Below are positions 33,457 to 42,098 of a stretch of 64,000 nucleotides of DNA, piece after piece (position 1 is the stretch's first letter; each line of letters starts with the position of its first letter). Source of the DNA: Paenibacillus_F sp047238265 (lineage in GTDB: Bacteria; Bacillota; Bacilli; Paenibacillales; NBRC-103111); contig NZ_JBDFMM010000001.1 in the NCBI RefSeq assembly GCF_047238265.1, forward strand, positions 744,001-808,000, read 5' to 3'. The translations under genes were made by a program, and so were the position numbers. Below the pieces are notes generated by a model that was not told the DNA's origin, searched no databases, and saw only the letters and a list, made by a program, of their open reading frames with translations.

Positions 33457-33575
33457 TACTCATAATTATAGCGATTGCAGTTGCGGTCATTACCCGGGGC
33501 TTTGGCGGGTGCAGACGAAGAGAACGACAATGCACTGGACGTGATTCCGGTTTCGGGAAGCAGGGGGCTGAGCAT

Positions 33576-34553
33576 ATGACAAAAGATCAACAAACAGGAA
33601 CAGAGGCAGGACAACAATTCCAACCGGTACTAGATCCGTTTATGAAACCGGGAAAAGACGACTCCCGGGAAGCGGAGCAGGGCGGGCAGCAGGATGACCT
33701 GTCTTTGCCGCATGGTATCCGCATGGATGATCCCGTACGTATGTATCTGAAAGAAATCGGACGTGTCGGGCTTCTTTCGGCTGAGGAGGAAGTCAATATC
33801 GCCAAGAGGATCGAACAGGGAGACGAGGAAGCGAAGCGGATTCTGGCGGAAGCGAATTTGCGTCTGGTCGTCAGCATTGCGAGAAGATATGCGGGACGCG
33901 GCATGCTGTTCCTCGATCTGATCCAGGAAGGCAATATGGGATTGATGAAGGCCGTCGAGAAATTCGACTATACCAAGGGATATAAATTCAGTACGTATGC
34001 GACCTGGTGGATCCGTCAGGCCATCACCCGCTCTATCGCCGACCAGGCGCGGACGATCCGTATTCCCGTTCATATGGTGGAAACGATCAACAAGCTGAGC
34101 CGCGTGTCCCGGGAGCTTCTCCAGGATCTCGGGCGGGAGCCCGCTCCGGAGGAGATCGCCAAAGAGATGGAGCTCAGCGTGGAGAAGGTGCGCGAAATTA
34201 TGAAGATCGCCCAGGAGCCGGTTTCGCTTGAGACCCCTGTCGGCGAAGAAAGCGACACGAATCTGGGAGATTTCATCGAGGATCAGGACGCGATGGCTCC
34301 GGCCGACGCCGCCGCGTTCGAGCTGCTGAAGGTGCAGCTGGAGGACGTGCTCGATACGCTGAGCGAGCGGGAAGAGAACGTGCTGCGCCTGCGTTTCGGA
34401 CTCGACGACGGGCGTACCCGCACGCTGGAAGAAGTCGGCCAGGTATTCGGCGTCACCCGCGAAAGAATCCGCCAGATCGAGGCGAAAGCCCTGCGTAAGC
34501 TAAGACATCCGAGCCGCAGCAAACGATTGAAGGATTTTCTGGACGAATCATAA
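33576..34553 (+). CDS. SigA-like sigma-70 factor without region 1.1
   Basis: A 325-residue sigma factor close to the housekeeping SigA. It has region 1.2 (DDPVRMYLKEIG), region 2 (LIQEGNMGLMKAVEKFDYTKGYKFSTYATWWIRQAI in two adjoining stretches), region 3 and region 4 (VFGVTRERIRQIEAKALRKLR). The acidic region 1.1 is missing: only about 50 Gln-rich residues precede region 1.2. dnaG, the usual neighbour of the primary factor, is not here. The ATG at 33576 follows AGGGGG by 8 bases; a longer in-frame start at 33447 lacks a site. It may be a group 2 factor beside a primary SigA elsewhere. Confidence 0.87.
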   Translation: MTKDQQTGTEAGQQFQPVLDPFMKPGKDDSREAEQGGQQDDLSLPHGIRMDDPVRMYLKEIGRVGLLSAEEEVNIAKRIEQGDEEAKRILAEANLRLVVSIARRYAGRGMLFLDLIQEGNMGLMKAVEKFDYTKGYKFSTYATWWIRQAITRSIADQARTIRIPVHMVETINKLSRVSRELLQDLGREPAPEEIAKEMELSVEKVREIMKIAQEPVSLETPVGEESDTNLGDFIEDQDAMAPADAAAFELLKVQLEDVLDTLSEREENVLRLRFGLDDGRTRTLEEVGQVFGVTRERIRQIEAKALRKLRHPSRSKRLKDFLDES

Positions 34554-34574
34554 GAGCATGGGAGATGAAAAGGC

Positions 34575-34814
34575 ATGACTGCAGGGTTTGTCATCCGCTG
34601 TCTGAACTGCGGGGAAGAACATAAAGTGGTGCCCGGCCAGCGTGCTTTCCGGGATGAGCGCATCGTGTTCGGTACGGACAATTACGGAGCCGATCAAATT
34701 TCCTGCGAATGCGGGAACGCTCTCGAGGAGCACAGCGAATACAAGGGCGAAGCGTTTCACAGCGAGTTCGTCGTGAAGTGGCGGGATTTATCCGGCAAGG
34801 AGCCGGCCAACTGA
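34575..34814 (+). CDS. Small zinc-ribbon-like protein
   Basis: A 79-residue protein with CLNC near residue 9 and CEC near residue 44, a spacing that fits a small zinc ribbon. It begins 21 bases after the sigma factor stop, with GGGAGATGAAAAGG before the ATG, so the two are probably co-transcribed. No family is recognised. It could be an accessory nucleic-acid or protein-binding factor; that is speculation from size and context. A strong terminator follows. Confidence 0.72.
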   Translation: MTAGFVIRCLNCGEEHKVVPGQRAFRDERIVFGTDNYGADQISCECGNALEEHSEYKGEAFHSEFVVKWRDLSGKEPAN

Positions 34815-34848
34815 AGCAAAACAACGATTGAACAGAGCCGTTCCGGCA

Positions 34849-34913
34849 GGGCATTTCCCCCGGTTGGGTACTCGCGCGAAGCGCGGTATTCACCCGGCGG
34901 AGATGCCTTTTTT
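34849..34913 (+). terminator. Terminator after the sigma factor operon
   Basis: A long stem beginning GGCAT near 34849 and closing with ATGCC before six Ts, with an inner CGCG stem. Confidence 0.8.
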
Positions 34914-35024
34914 GATGGAGCGCAAGAAAGAGGGTTGCATAGTCCGGCCGTTCTGTGGAAAAATTAGCAGGGATTCAACCCGCCCGGCGCGGGCGGGAAA
35001 TTAACGGCAAGGAGTCAGAGCCCG

Positions 35025-36215
35025 ATGATTCATTTGTATACACATAACGACCTGGACGGAGTAGGCTGCGGCATTCTGGCCAAATGTGCGTTCGGTGAAG
35101 AAGCCGAGGTCCGGTACAATTCCGTGGAAGGGCTGAACGTGCAGGTTCAGAAGTTTCTGGAGCTTGCCCGGCAGGGAAAAATCAAGAACGAGTACCTCTA
35201 CATAACGGATTTGTCGGTTAATGAGCAGAATGAGCAGGAGCTGAGCGAATACGCGCAGGCCGGCGGCAAAATCAGCATGATCGACCACCATAAGACGGCG
35301 CTGCACTTCAATGCATACCCGTGGGCGGCGGTTACGGTGGCGTACCCCGACGGCAGGCTTGCTTCCGCCACGTCGCTCTTTTACGAGCATCTGCTGCGCA
35401 ACGGGTTTTTGAAAGCGACCCCGGCGCTGGATGAATTCGTCGAGCTCGTCCGCCAGTACGACACCTGGGAATGGGAGGCGAACGGCAACGGGCAGGCCAA
35501 GCGGCTGAACGATTTGTTCTACCTCGTGTCCATCGACGAATTCGAGGAAAAGATGGTGCCCCGCCTCCTGGGGAGCGAGCCGTTCGCTTTCGACGATTTC
35601 GAAGAAAAAATTCTCGATATGGAAGAGAGTAAGATAGAGCGCTATATCCGGAGAAAACGCCGGGAAATCGTCCAGACCTTTATTCACGATTACTGCGTAG
35701 GCATCGTTCACGCGGAATCGTACCATTCCGAGCTGGGCAACGAGCTGGGCAAGGAATACCCGCATCTGGACTATATCGCGATTTTGAATATGGGCGGCAA
35801 GCGCGTCAGCTTCCGGACCATCCACGATCACGTGGATGTTTCCCAGGTGGCGGGGCGCTACGGCGGCGGCGGACATGCGAAGGCTTCCGGCTGCTCGTTG
35901 ACCGACGAGGTATATCCGGCCTATGTGGCCGAGCCGTTCTCCGTCGAGCCGATCCGTACGGACGCGTTCCGCAACTACTACAACGTCAAAAACAGCAGCT
36001 TCGGAACGCTGTACGAAGGGCGCAGCGACACGCGGTTTTTCCTCTATCCCTTTGACGGAAAGTGGAAGATGGAAATTAACGGCGAAGAAGTCGACGCTTC
36101 GTATGAAACATACGAGGAAGCCGAGCGTTTTATTAAACGGCATTACGCCGCGTGGCTGGTCCGCGATGAAGTGTTCGTGAAATTTCTGATGAAGCATTTC
36201 AGGAAGCAAGTTTGA
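35025..36215 (+). CDS. nrnB: Oligoribonuclease NrnB (DHH family)
   Basis: A 396-residue DHH/DHHA1 phosphoesterase that degrades short RNA oligomers, including pGpG from cyclic di-GMP breakdown. The DHH domain shows HNDLDGVGCG at the N-terminus and IDHHKTA near residue 87; the DHHA1 domain has GRYGGGGHAKASGC near residue 285. Length and N-terminus match B. subtilis NrnB (YngD). AAGGAGT precedes the ATG by about 10 bases. It is monocistronic with its own terminator. The GGDEF gene 2 kb away is a functional but not operonic neighbour. Confidence 0.9.
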   Translation: MIHLYTHNDLDGVGCGILAKCAFGEEAEVRYNSVEGLNVQVQKFLELARQGKIKNEYLYITDLSVNEQNEQELSEYAQAGGKISMIDHHKTALHFNAYPWAAVTVAYPDGRLASATSLFYEHLLRNGFLKATPALDEFVELVRQYDTWEWEANGNGQAKRLNDLFYLVSIDEFEEKMVPRLLGSEPFAFDDFEEKILDMEESKIERYIRRKRREIVQTFIHDYCVGIVHAESYHSELGNELGKEYPHLDYIAILNMGGKRVSFRTIHDHVDVSQVAGRYGGGGHAKASGCSLTDEVYPAYVAEPFSVEPIRTDAFRNYYNVKNSSFGTLYEGRSDTRFFLYPFDGKWKMEINGEEVDASYETYEEAERFIKRHYAAWLVRDEVFVKFLMKHFRKQV

Positions 36216-36254
36216 GCCGTGCGGCCGGGCAGAAGGCCGCTGCAGGCGACAAAG

Positions 36255-36283
36255 GGCATACCTCCGGAGGTATGTCTTTTTTT
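36255..36283 (+). terminator. Terminator of nrnB
   Basis: GGCATACCTCC with GGAGGTATGTC, followed by seven Ts. Confidence 0.88.
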
Positions 36284-36472
36284 GCGTGAAAAAAAGACGG
36301 ATGCCGTGAATCGTCCATGCGGCGAAATACCGCCGCCGTTAAAGGTAAACGGCTTTAAAGGGATTACGGTGCAAACATCGGGGGTAAGAGGTACACAAAC
36401 GGACGGGAAAACTTCGTGATTGGGCTTTACTGCTGGGCCGTCCGTAAACTTTTTTGGAAAGGGGAGAAGGCT

Positions 36473-37264
36473 GTGAGAAGAAAAATTCTCATCACGGGAG
36501 CGTCGGGAAGAATCGGCAGCGCTCTGCTGGAAGGGCTGGGCAGCCTGGATCGCTACGACATCACGGCGGCCGATCTGGAGGCCGATGAAGCGGCCGGAGT
36601 TGTTCCGCTCGATGTGACGGATGCCGGCCGTCTGGAGAAGCTGACGCAAGGCGTGGATACGATTCTGCATATCGCCTGGGCCAAAGACGACGAGGATTTC
36701 CTCGGAAAAGTGCTGCCAGTCAACGTGACAGGCGCTTACCATGTCTATGAAGCCGCCCGCAGAAACGGAGTGAAGCGGGTCATTTTCGCCAGCTCCAATC
36801 ATGCGACGGGGTTTTACAAGGTCGGGGACGATGTGGAGGTTACGGACCCTTACCGGCCGGACAGCTTTTACGGACTCAGCAAATGTTATATCGAACTGCT
36901 CGGGCGCCTGTACGCGGATAAGTACGGTATTTCCTCCTTCAACATGCGGATCGGCAACTTTCCCGGCGATGACCGCCCTCATTCCGAGCGTTCGGCTCAC
37001 ATCTGGATTTCTTCCCGGGATATGGTGCAGCTTGCCGAGCGCTGTATTGAAGCGGACGTGTCGATGAAATACCTCGTTCTTTACGGAACGTCGGCGAATA
37101 CGGGGAATTATTACGATATCGGCTATTTAAAAGAGTTGATCGGCTACGTTCCGCAGGACGATTCCGCCGTTCTGATGGAGGAAGCCCGGCAGCGAAGCGA
37201 GCCCATCAAGGAAGACGAAACCCCTTTTCAGGGGGGAAGTTTCGTGGATAAGAAGCCTTCCTAG
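36473..37264 (+). CDS. NAD-dependent epimerase/dehydrogenase, uronate-dehydrogenase-like
   Basis: A 263-residue extended short-chain dehydrogenase with the nucleotide motif ITGASGRIGSAL, an ASSNHATGFY strand and YGLSK catalytic tyrosine and lysine. The SSNH-GFY segment and short length resemble NAD-dependent uronate dehydrogenases, which oxidise glucuronate or galacturonate; an epimerase role cannot be excluded. The start is GTG at 36473, after AAGGGGAG. A hairpin with 8-bp arms (ACGGACGG near 36398, CCGTCCGT near 36440) lies just upstream in the leader. Confidence 0.78.
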   Translation: MRRKILITGASGRIGSALLEGLGSLDRYDITAADLEADEAAGVVPLDVTDAGRLEKLTQGVDTILHIAWAKDDEDFLGKVLPVNVTGAYHVYEAARRNGVKRVIFASSNHATGFYKVGDDVEVTDPYRPDSFYGLSKCYIELLGRLYADKYGISSFNMRIGNFPGDDRPHSERSAHIWISSRDMVQLAERCIEADVSMKYLVLYGTSANTGNYYDIGYLKELIGYVPQDDSAVLMEEARQRSEPIKEDETPFQGGSFVDKKPS

Positions 37265-37357
37265 GAATAGGGAGGAAGGTGCATGCTGCGTGTACATCTA
37301 GCTGTGTCCGGAGCCGGACGCGGCTCTAGGCGCTGAAGGCATTGCAGTCAACAACGT

Positions 37358-37388
37358 AACCCCCGGTATGAAGCATGCCGGGGGTTTT
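37358..37388 (+). terminator. Terminator downstream of the SDR gene
   Basis: AACCCCCGG with CCGGGGGTT and TTTT. Confidence 0.8.
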
Positions 37389-37492
37389 GCGCTGCATTGA
37401 AGCATGTGCAGGGACTTACATGCGGTTCACTCTCGTATGGAATCGGACCGTGGTTACGGACGGACAATTGTTTAAAGGGAACGACCCGTTCC

Positions 37493-38041
37493 TCAGATCC
37501 CGAAATGCCCGATCACCACGCCGCCGTATACAAACGCGGCAATGATCACGAACGCCGGATGAATTTTGCGCCTTTGCATGGCCCAATACGCGACGGCGGC
37601 AATGCCGAGCGACTGCCAGATGCCGATGGACCGGACGGAGCCTTCCGCCATCTGCCAGGTCAGCACGACCATCATGACGGCGATGACGGGCTGGACGAGC
37701 AGGGTCATGCCTTTCACGACGGAGGACTGCCGGTGCTTCTGAAGCAGCTTCAGAAGCACGATCAGGGCGGCCGCCGAAGGGACGACGGTGGCGGCTATGG
37801 CGACGGTCAGTCCGATCCAGCCGGCGGCGTCGTAGCCGACATAGGCGGCGAACTTCGTCGCGATCGGTCCGGGCAGCGTGTTGCCCAGCGCGAGGATGTT
37901 CGAAAACTGGCGGTCGTCCGCCCAGTGATAATGCGTCACCACCTCCTGGTACACGAGGGGGATGGAGGACGGGCCTCCTCCGTAACCGAGAACGTTGGCG
38001 ACGAAAAAACCGATGAACAGGTTCAGCCACTCTTCCATCAT
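37493..38041 (-). CDS. Chromate transporter, half-size (YwrA-like)
   Basis: A 182-residue membrane protein of the short-chain CHR family, with the motif LGYGGGPSSIPLV near the N-terminus, LGNTLPGPIATK near residue 52 and about five helices. Two half-size CHR proteins form the working transporter, which exports chromate in studied cases. Its start overlaps the stop of the preceding CHR gene by 4 bases (ATGA), so they are coupled. The order regulator-CHR-CHR equals B. subtilis ywrC-ywrB-ywrA. Confidence 0.87.
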   Translation of the reverse strand: MMEEWLNLFIGFFVANVLGYGGGPSSIPLVYQEVVTHYHWADDRQFSNILALGNTLPGPIATKFAAYVGYDAAGWIGLTVAIAATVVPSAAALIVLLKLLQKHRQSSVVKGMTLLVQPVIAVMMVVLTWQMAEGSVRSIGIWQSLGIAAVAYWAMQRRKIHPAFVIIAAFVYGGVVIGHFGI

Positions 38042-38661
38042 GAACGGTCCTCTTTTCCGTCATCCGGTGTGCCGCGTTTGCCCGGCCCGCTCCGCAGCCG
38101 GCGGACGACCTTGTAATGAAACGCGCCGTAGGCCAGGAAGGCGATGATGACAATCGCCGCGTGGATATGGATGACCTCAAGCATCACCAGCGACAGCGCG
38201 AAAAATCCGAAGCCCGCGAGCTTGCCTAGCCCTTTGACGGCCCGTTCGGCGAACTCGTAGGCCATCAGGCCGATCATCACGGCCACAACCGGGACGACGG
38301 CGGCGATCATCCCCTGCACGACGGTCGAGCTGCTCAAGTAGCCGACCACGGAAAGCAGCGCGATCATCGCCAGTGACGAAGGCAGAATATGCGCGATGAC
38401 GGCGACGATCGCGCCGGGGGTGCCTTTCTGCCGGTAGCCGAGGTAGGCGGCGATTTTCGTCGCGATCGGACCGGGAAGGGCGTTGGCGAGCGCCAGAATT
38501 TCGCCGAACTCTTCGTCCTCCATCCAGCCGTAATGATTGACGGCCTCATAGCGGATCAGAGGGATGACGGAGGGGCCTCCGCCGTAGCCGAGAATGCCGG
38601 TTTTGACCATTGCCGAGGTCAGTTCGTAGTAAGGCTTTCGCCCGCGGGAAGCCTGCTGCAT
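38038..38661 (-). CDS. Chromate transporter, half-size (YwrB-like)
   Basis: A 207-residue partner of the next CHR protein, with ILGYGGGPSVIPLI and LANALPGPIATKIAAYLGY motifs and several membrane helices. The C-terminal tail is charged. It starts one base after the stop of the Lrp-family regulator and overlaps the following CHR gene, so the three form a tight operon. The real substrate in this organism may be chromate or another oxyanion. Confidence 0.87.
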   Translation of the reverse strand: MQQASRGRKPYYELTSAMVKTGILGYGGGPSVIPLIRYEAVNHYGWMEDEEFGEILALANALPGPIATKIAAYLGYRQKGTPGAIVAVIAHILPSSLAMIALLSVVGYLSSSTVVQGMIAAVVPVVAVMIGLMAYEFAERAVKGLGKLAGFGFFALSLVMLEVIHIHAAIVIIAFLAYGAFHYKVVRRLRSGPGKRGTPDDGKEDRS

Positions 38662-38662
38662 G

Positions 38663-39145
38663 TTACAACCTCATTCCCATGCGGCTCTTGAACCGGGTGA
38701 TCAGCACCTGGCAGTCCACACTCGTAATGCCCGGCAGGGGGTACAGCTTTTCTCTCAGGAACAGCTCCATCTCATGGTGGTTCGTAAAAAGCCCGTGCAT
38801 ATGAAGTTTGCTGGGACCCGTCATATGATAGAGGCTCGTCACCGAAGGCTCTTCCGCCAGCTCGTCGGCCACTTGGTGCAGAAACTTGGGCTCTACCTCC
38901 ACGTTAAAAAAGGCGGAGACTCCGATTCCGATTTTCTCGGGATTGATAACCGCGGTGAATCGTTCGATCACTCCCGTTTCCATCAAAGCTTGTATACGTC
39001 CCTGCACGGCCACACGCGACAGTCCGATGTCTTTGGCCAGATCGGTATAGGAAATGCGGCCGTTGAGGTTCAGGGCCCGGATAATTTTGCGGTCGGTTTC
39101 GTCAATCCCCGCTGATTTGGTTTCCGGAAGCTCTTGGATGTTCAT
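38663..39145 (-). CDS. Lrp/AsnC family regulator (YwrC-like)
   Basis: A 160-residue Lrp/AsnC regulator with an N-terminal helix-turn-helix (DETDRKIIRALNLNGRISYT, then LGLSRVAVQGRIQAL-like helix) and a C-terminal RAM ligand-sensing domain. It leads the CHR transporter operon, as YwrC does in B. subtilis, where it represses the operon. A small palindrome, GAAATTATTTC (39200-39210), lies upstream and may be an operator. Ligand unknown; control by chromate is possible. Confidence 0.88.
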   Translation of the reverse strand: MNIQELPETKSAGIDETDRKIIRALNLNGRISYTDLAKDIGLSRVAVQGRIQALMETGVIERFTAVINPEKIGIGVSAFFNVEVEPKFLHQVADELAEEPSVTSLYHMTGPSKLHMHGLFTNHHEMELFLREKLYPLPGITSVDCQVLITRFKSRMGMRL

Positions 39146-39370
39146 TCGGATCGCCTGCCTTTCTTTTGTTTTGAATACAAAGTGTCAGTAAAATAAATGA
39201 AATTATTTCGTTATGTAACAATATACATATATTTTCTTTCGTTTTCAATTATTCATGAAGGGCCGCATCCATTCCGCCGGCATCCGTTTAGTTTGACCGG
39301 AAAGAGGCCGCCGCATGAAAGAGCGGGCCGGAAAGACCCGGCGGCAAAACCGGCTCTCCCGCCCCGTCTC

Positions 39371-41563
39371 TTACAAAGCGGCCTGCACTTCCGCAAACTG
39401 GCTGTTCCACAAGGCGCTGTAAGCGCCGCCCCGCCGCATAAGCTCGTCATGGCTCCCGGTCTCGACGATACGTCCCCCGTCCATGACGCAGATCCGGTCA
39501 CAGTGCCGGACCCCGCTCAGCCGGTGGGAGATCATCACCGTCGTGATGCCGAGGCCGGCAACCAGCGAGGTAACGGCCTTCTCGGTAACGGCGTCCAGGC
39601 TGCTCGTCGCTTCGTCCATCAGAAGGAGGTGAGGCTTCTTCATAAGCGCCCTCGCTACCGAAAGACGCTGGCGCTGGCCTCCCGACAGGTTGGAGCCGTT
39701 CTCCTCCAGCACCGTTTCGTAATGCCGGGGGAGCGAGGCGATAAAGTCGTGAATTTGCGCCTGCTTGCACACTTGCGCGACTTCTTCCAGAGAAGGCTTG
39801 GGATCGAGTCCCAGACACAAGTTGTCGTACACCGTGCCGTGATAGAAAAACGTTTCCTGCGGCACATACGCGATCCGGCTGCGAAGGACACCGGCGGGGA
39901 TTTCCCGCAGATCGCGGCCGGCAATCACAATGCTTCCCTGCTCGGCTTCGAAAAATTTCATCAGCAGCTTCAGCAGGCTCGTTTTGCCGGAGCCGCTAGG
40001 TCCGACCAGCGCGATCGAGGAACCTTGGCGGATCGTCAGACTTACATCATTTAAAGTGAGGGGTCTGCTCCCGTACCGATAGAAAAGATGACGGATCAGA
40101 ACATCCCCCCGCAGATCAAGATCTTCTTTGGAGACGGCGGTTTCATCCGGTGAAAGCTCTTTTTCGGGCGTCAGATCCATGTACTCACCGAGTCTGGAAG
40201 CGGCGACATAGGCCGACTGGAGCACGGGCTGGAGGTCGATCAGCCGCTGCAGAGGGCTCAGAAAATAAGCCAGGAGCACGTTGAACGTAATAAGCTGGCC
40301 GGCCGTGATCTGCCCGTCCAGCACCTGCCTGGCGCCGATCCACAGCAGGGCGACTCCGCTCATAAGCTGGAGGGCCGTCTTCAGGGCCGACTGGACGTTG
40401 TTCATCAGGCCGTACTTGAATGCCGTAGCCAGAAACGCCTCGTATTTCGCCCGTGCGGTTTCTTTAACCTCTTTTTGCGCAGTGGAGGCTTTGACGGTTT
40501 CAATCCCTTTAATGGATTCGATGACATAAGAAGTCAGCTCGGCATTTTCGTTCATCATCTTCCGGTTATACCGGTCAAAAAATCCCCTGAACCCCGCCAT
40601 AATCAGCACATAAACCGGTACGAGCAGCAGCGTAAGGCCGAAGAGAAGCGGATTCTGGTTATAAAGGACGGCGGCCGCTATCAAAAGCGTCAGAGAATCG
40701 ACCGCGATATAAAGAGAGGCTTCGGAAAGCGCATCCCGCACGTTGGAGGCGTCGGTCAGCCTGGAAGTGATTTCGCCGGTTTTGCGCGAACTGAAGAAGC
40801 TCATCGGCAGCGAAATGACGTGATTGTAATATTCCAGCACAAGACCGCGGTCGATTCGCTGAGCGAGATACAGGAACAGATGATTTCTCACGAAATCGAG
40901 CAGGGTCCGGACCGCATACAGGACAATAACGCCGACCGAGACGAGCGTGAGCGTGCCTTGCAGCTTTTCGGCCATAATCGTATCGATCAGAATTTGAAAA
41001 TAAAAAGCGCCGGCCATGCCGATCGCCGTAACGAGAAGCGAGGCGGCAAGAATCGGCGCGAGAAGCTTCCGGTTGCTGCGGAGCAGGGGGAAGAAACGCT
41101 TTACGGCGCCCGTCACCCGGCTGCCGGGTTTGAAGCGCTCGCCGGGCGTCAGCAGAATTAGCACGCCTGTCCACAAATTCAGAAATTCCTCCGTTTTGTA
41201 AGTCCGCATTCCTTCGGCGGGATCGGCAGCGAGGACCTTATTCCCCGTAATCTTGTAGATTACGACATAATGCTGGACTTCCTTGTCGACCACATGCGCG
41301 ATAGCCGGAAGTTCAAATCCCGCGAACAGAGCCTGAGCGTCTCCTTTTACCGCTTCGGCGATGAAGCCGAGTTTTTCGGCCCCCTGCACGATGCCGCAGG
41401 CATTCGTCCCCGTATGATCCGTACCACAAGCTTCGCGCACCAGGGAGAGCGGCATTTTCAGACCGTAATAACGGGCAACGGCAGCCAGGCAGGCGGGAGC
41501 ACAATCCCTCCGGTCGTGCTGCCGGATACAAACCGGTTTTCGGCTTAAGCTCAATACAATCAC
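39371..41563 (-). CDS. C39 peptidase-containing ABC exporter for a double-glycine peptide
   Basis: A 730-residue bacteriocin maturation and export protein (SunT/LagD/ComA type). The N-terminal C39 protease domain has Q15, catalytic C21 (DCAPAC), H98 and D114; it cuts leaders after GG. Six membrane helices follow (about 160-430), then an ATPase domain with GPSGSGKTS, LSGGQRQR and LLLMDEATSSLD. It is divergent from a 73-residue GG-leader peptide, its obvious substrate. The start is GTG at 41563 after TAGGAAGG; a TTG three codons in is an alternative. No terminator with a U-tract is seen after it. Confidence 0.93.
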   Translation of the reverse strand: MIVLSLSRKPVCIRQHDRRDCAPACLAAVARYYGLKMPLSLVREACGTDHTGTNACGIVQGAEKLGFIAEAVKGDAQALFAGFELPAIAHVVDKEVQHYVVIYKITGNKVLAADPAEGMRTYKTEEFLNLWTGVLILLTPGERFKPGSRVTGAVKRFFPLLRSNRKLLAPILAASLLVTAIGMAGAFYFQILIDTIMAEKLQGTLTLVSVGVIVLYAVRTLLDFVRNHLFLYLAQRIDRGLVLEYYNHVISLPMSFFSSRKTGEITSRLTDASNVRDALSEASLYIAVDSLTLLIAAAVLYNQNPLLFGLTLLLVPVYVLIMAGFRGFFDRYNRKMMNENAELTSYVIESIKGIETVKASTAQKEVKETARAKYEAFLATAFKYGLMNNVQSALKTALQLMSGVALLWIGARQVLDGQITAGQLITFNVLLAYFLSPLQRLIDLQPVLQSAYVAASRLGEYMDLTPEKELSPDETAVSKEDLDLRGDVLIRHLFYRYGSRPLTLNDVSLTIRQGSSIALVGPSGSGKTSLLKLLMKFFEAEQGSIVIAGRDLREIPAGVLRSRIAYVPQETFFYHGTVYDNLCLGLDPKPSLEEVAQVCKQAQIHDFIASLPRHYETVLEENGSNLSGGQRQRLSVARALMKKPHLLLMDEATSSLDAVTEKAVTSLVAGLGITTVMISHRLSGVRHCDRICVMDGGRIVETGSHDELMRRGGAYSALWNSQFAEVQAAL

Positions 41564-41741
41564 GCCTTCCTACAGCAGGTTCTTATCTTTAAATAACCCG
41601 TAACAGCAAGATTAATAACAGTTTTTAATAGTAAAAAACGAAGAATAAATGGATAATATGTCCAATTTACGATTAATTTTAGAGGCAGGGGTTTAAATAA
41701 GGGTGAGGTTATTCAACCTACTTCGGAAAGGAGCACTTACC

Positions 41742-41963
41742 ATGAAAACACTCAAAAGTAACCACTCTTTCACCAAGCTGGATGAAACCGAAATGATGGA
41801 CGTTAACGGCGGCGATTGGAGAGACCATGCGCGCTGGGCGGCTGACTTCGTACGGGGCCTCTTCTCCAATCCCCTCGGCTGCGGACTCGGCGATGTAACT
41901 GGAGGCAACAGCAAACCGTCCAAAAGCTGCTCGCCTTATCCGGCCAAGAACAGCAACTGCTAA
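41742..41963 (+). CDS. Double-glycine-leader bacteriocin (glycocin-like) precursor
   Basis: A 73-residue precursor. Residues 1-24 form a leader with the C39 pattern (FTKLDETEMMDVNGG), cut after GG. The 49-residue core begins DWRDHARWAADFVRGLF, a likely amphipathic helix, then NPLGCGLGDVTGG, a Ser/Lys/Pro tail, and ends in Cys. Core cysteines are C23, C39 and C49. The LGCGLG loop resembles the sublancin loop holding its glucosylated Cys, and a C-terminal Cys is glycosylated in glycocin F. With a SunS-like glycosyltransferase downstream, a glycocin is likely; a plain class II bacteriocin is the alternative. AAAGGAG precedes the ATG. Confidence 0.85.
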   Translation: MKTLKSNHSFTKLDETEMMDVNGGDWRDHARWAADFVRGLFSNPLGCGLGDVTGGNSKPSKSCSPYPAKNSNC

Positions 41964-42009
41964 TTAGGATATAATCAGGAAACAATCTGGAAATAATCAG
42001 GAAAAAGAG

Positions 42010-42037
42010 CGGGCCGGGTTAACCGGCCCTGTTTTCA
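42010..42037 (+). terminator. Hairpin between precursor and glycosyltransferase
   Basis: GGGCCGG-GTTAA-CCGGCCC, then TGTTTTC. A weak terminator here would make more precursor than enzyme mRNA. Confidence 0.7.
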
Positions 42038-42098
42038 TTTCGTCATGCCGGGTAATGAACCCGAGAGGAAGAGCGATAAGGCAGAGAGGAGCGGGAGG

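Noticed and set aside
37282..37335. 17-codon frame after the SDR gene with GGAGG in front
   Set aside because: Very short and arginine/glycine-rich; a chance match to a ribosome-binding site is as likely.
41742..41963. Lanthipeptide or sactipeptide precursor
   Set aside because: No LanM, LanBC or radical SAM gene is nearby; the only adjacent modifying enzyme is a glycosyltransferase.
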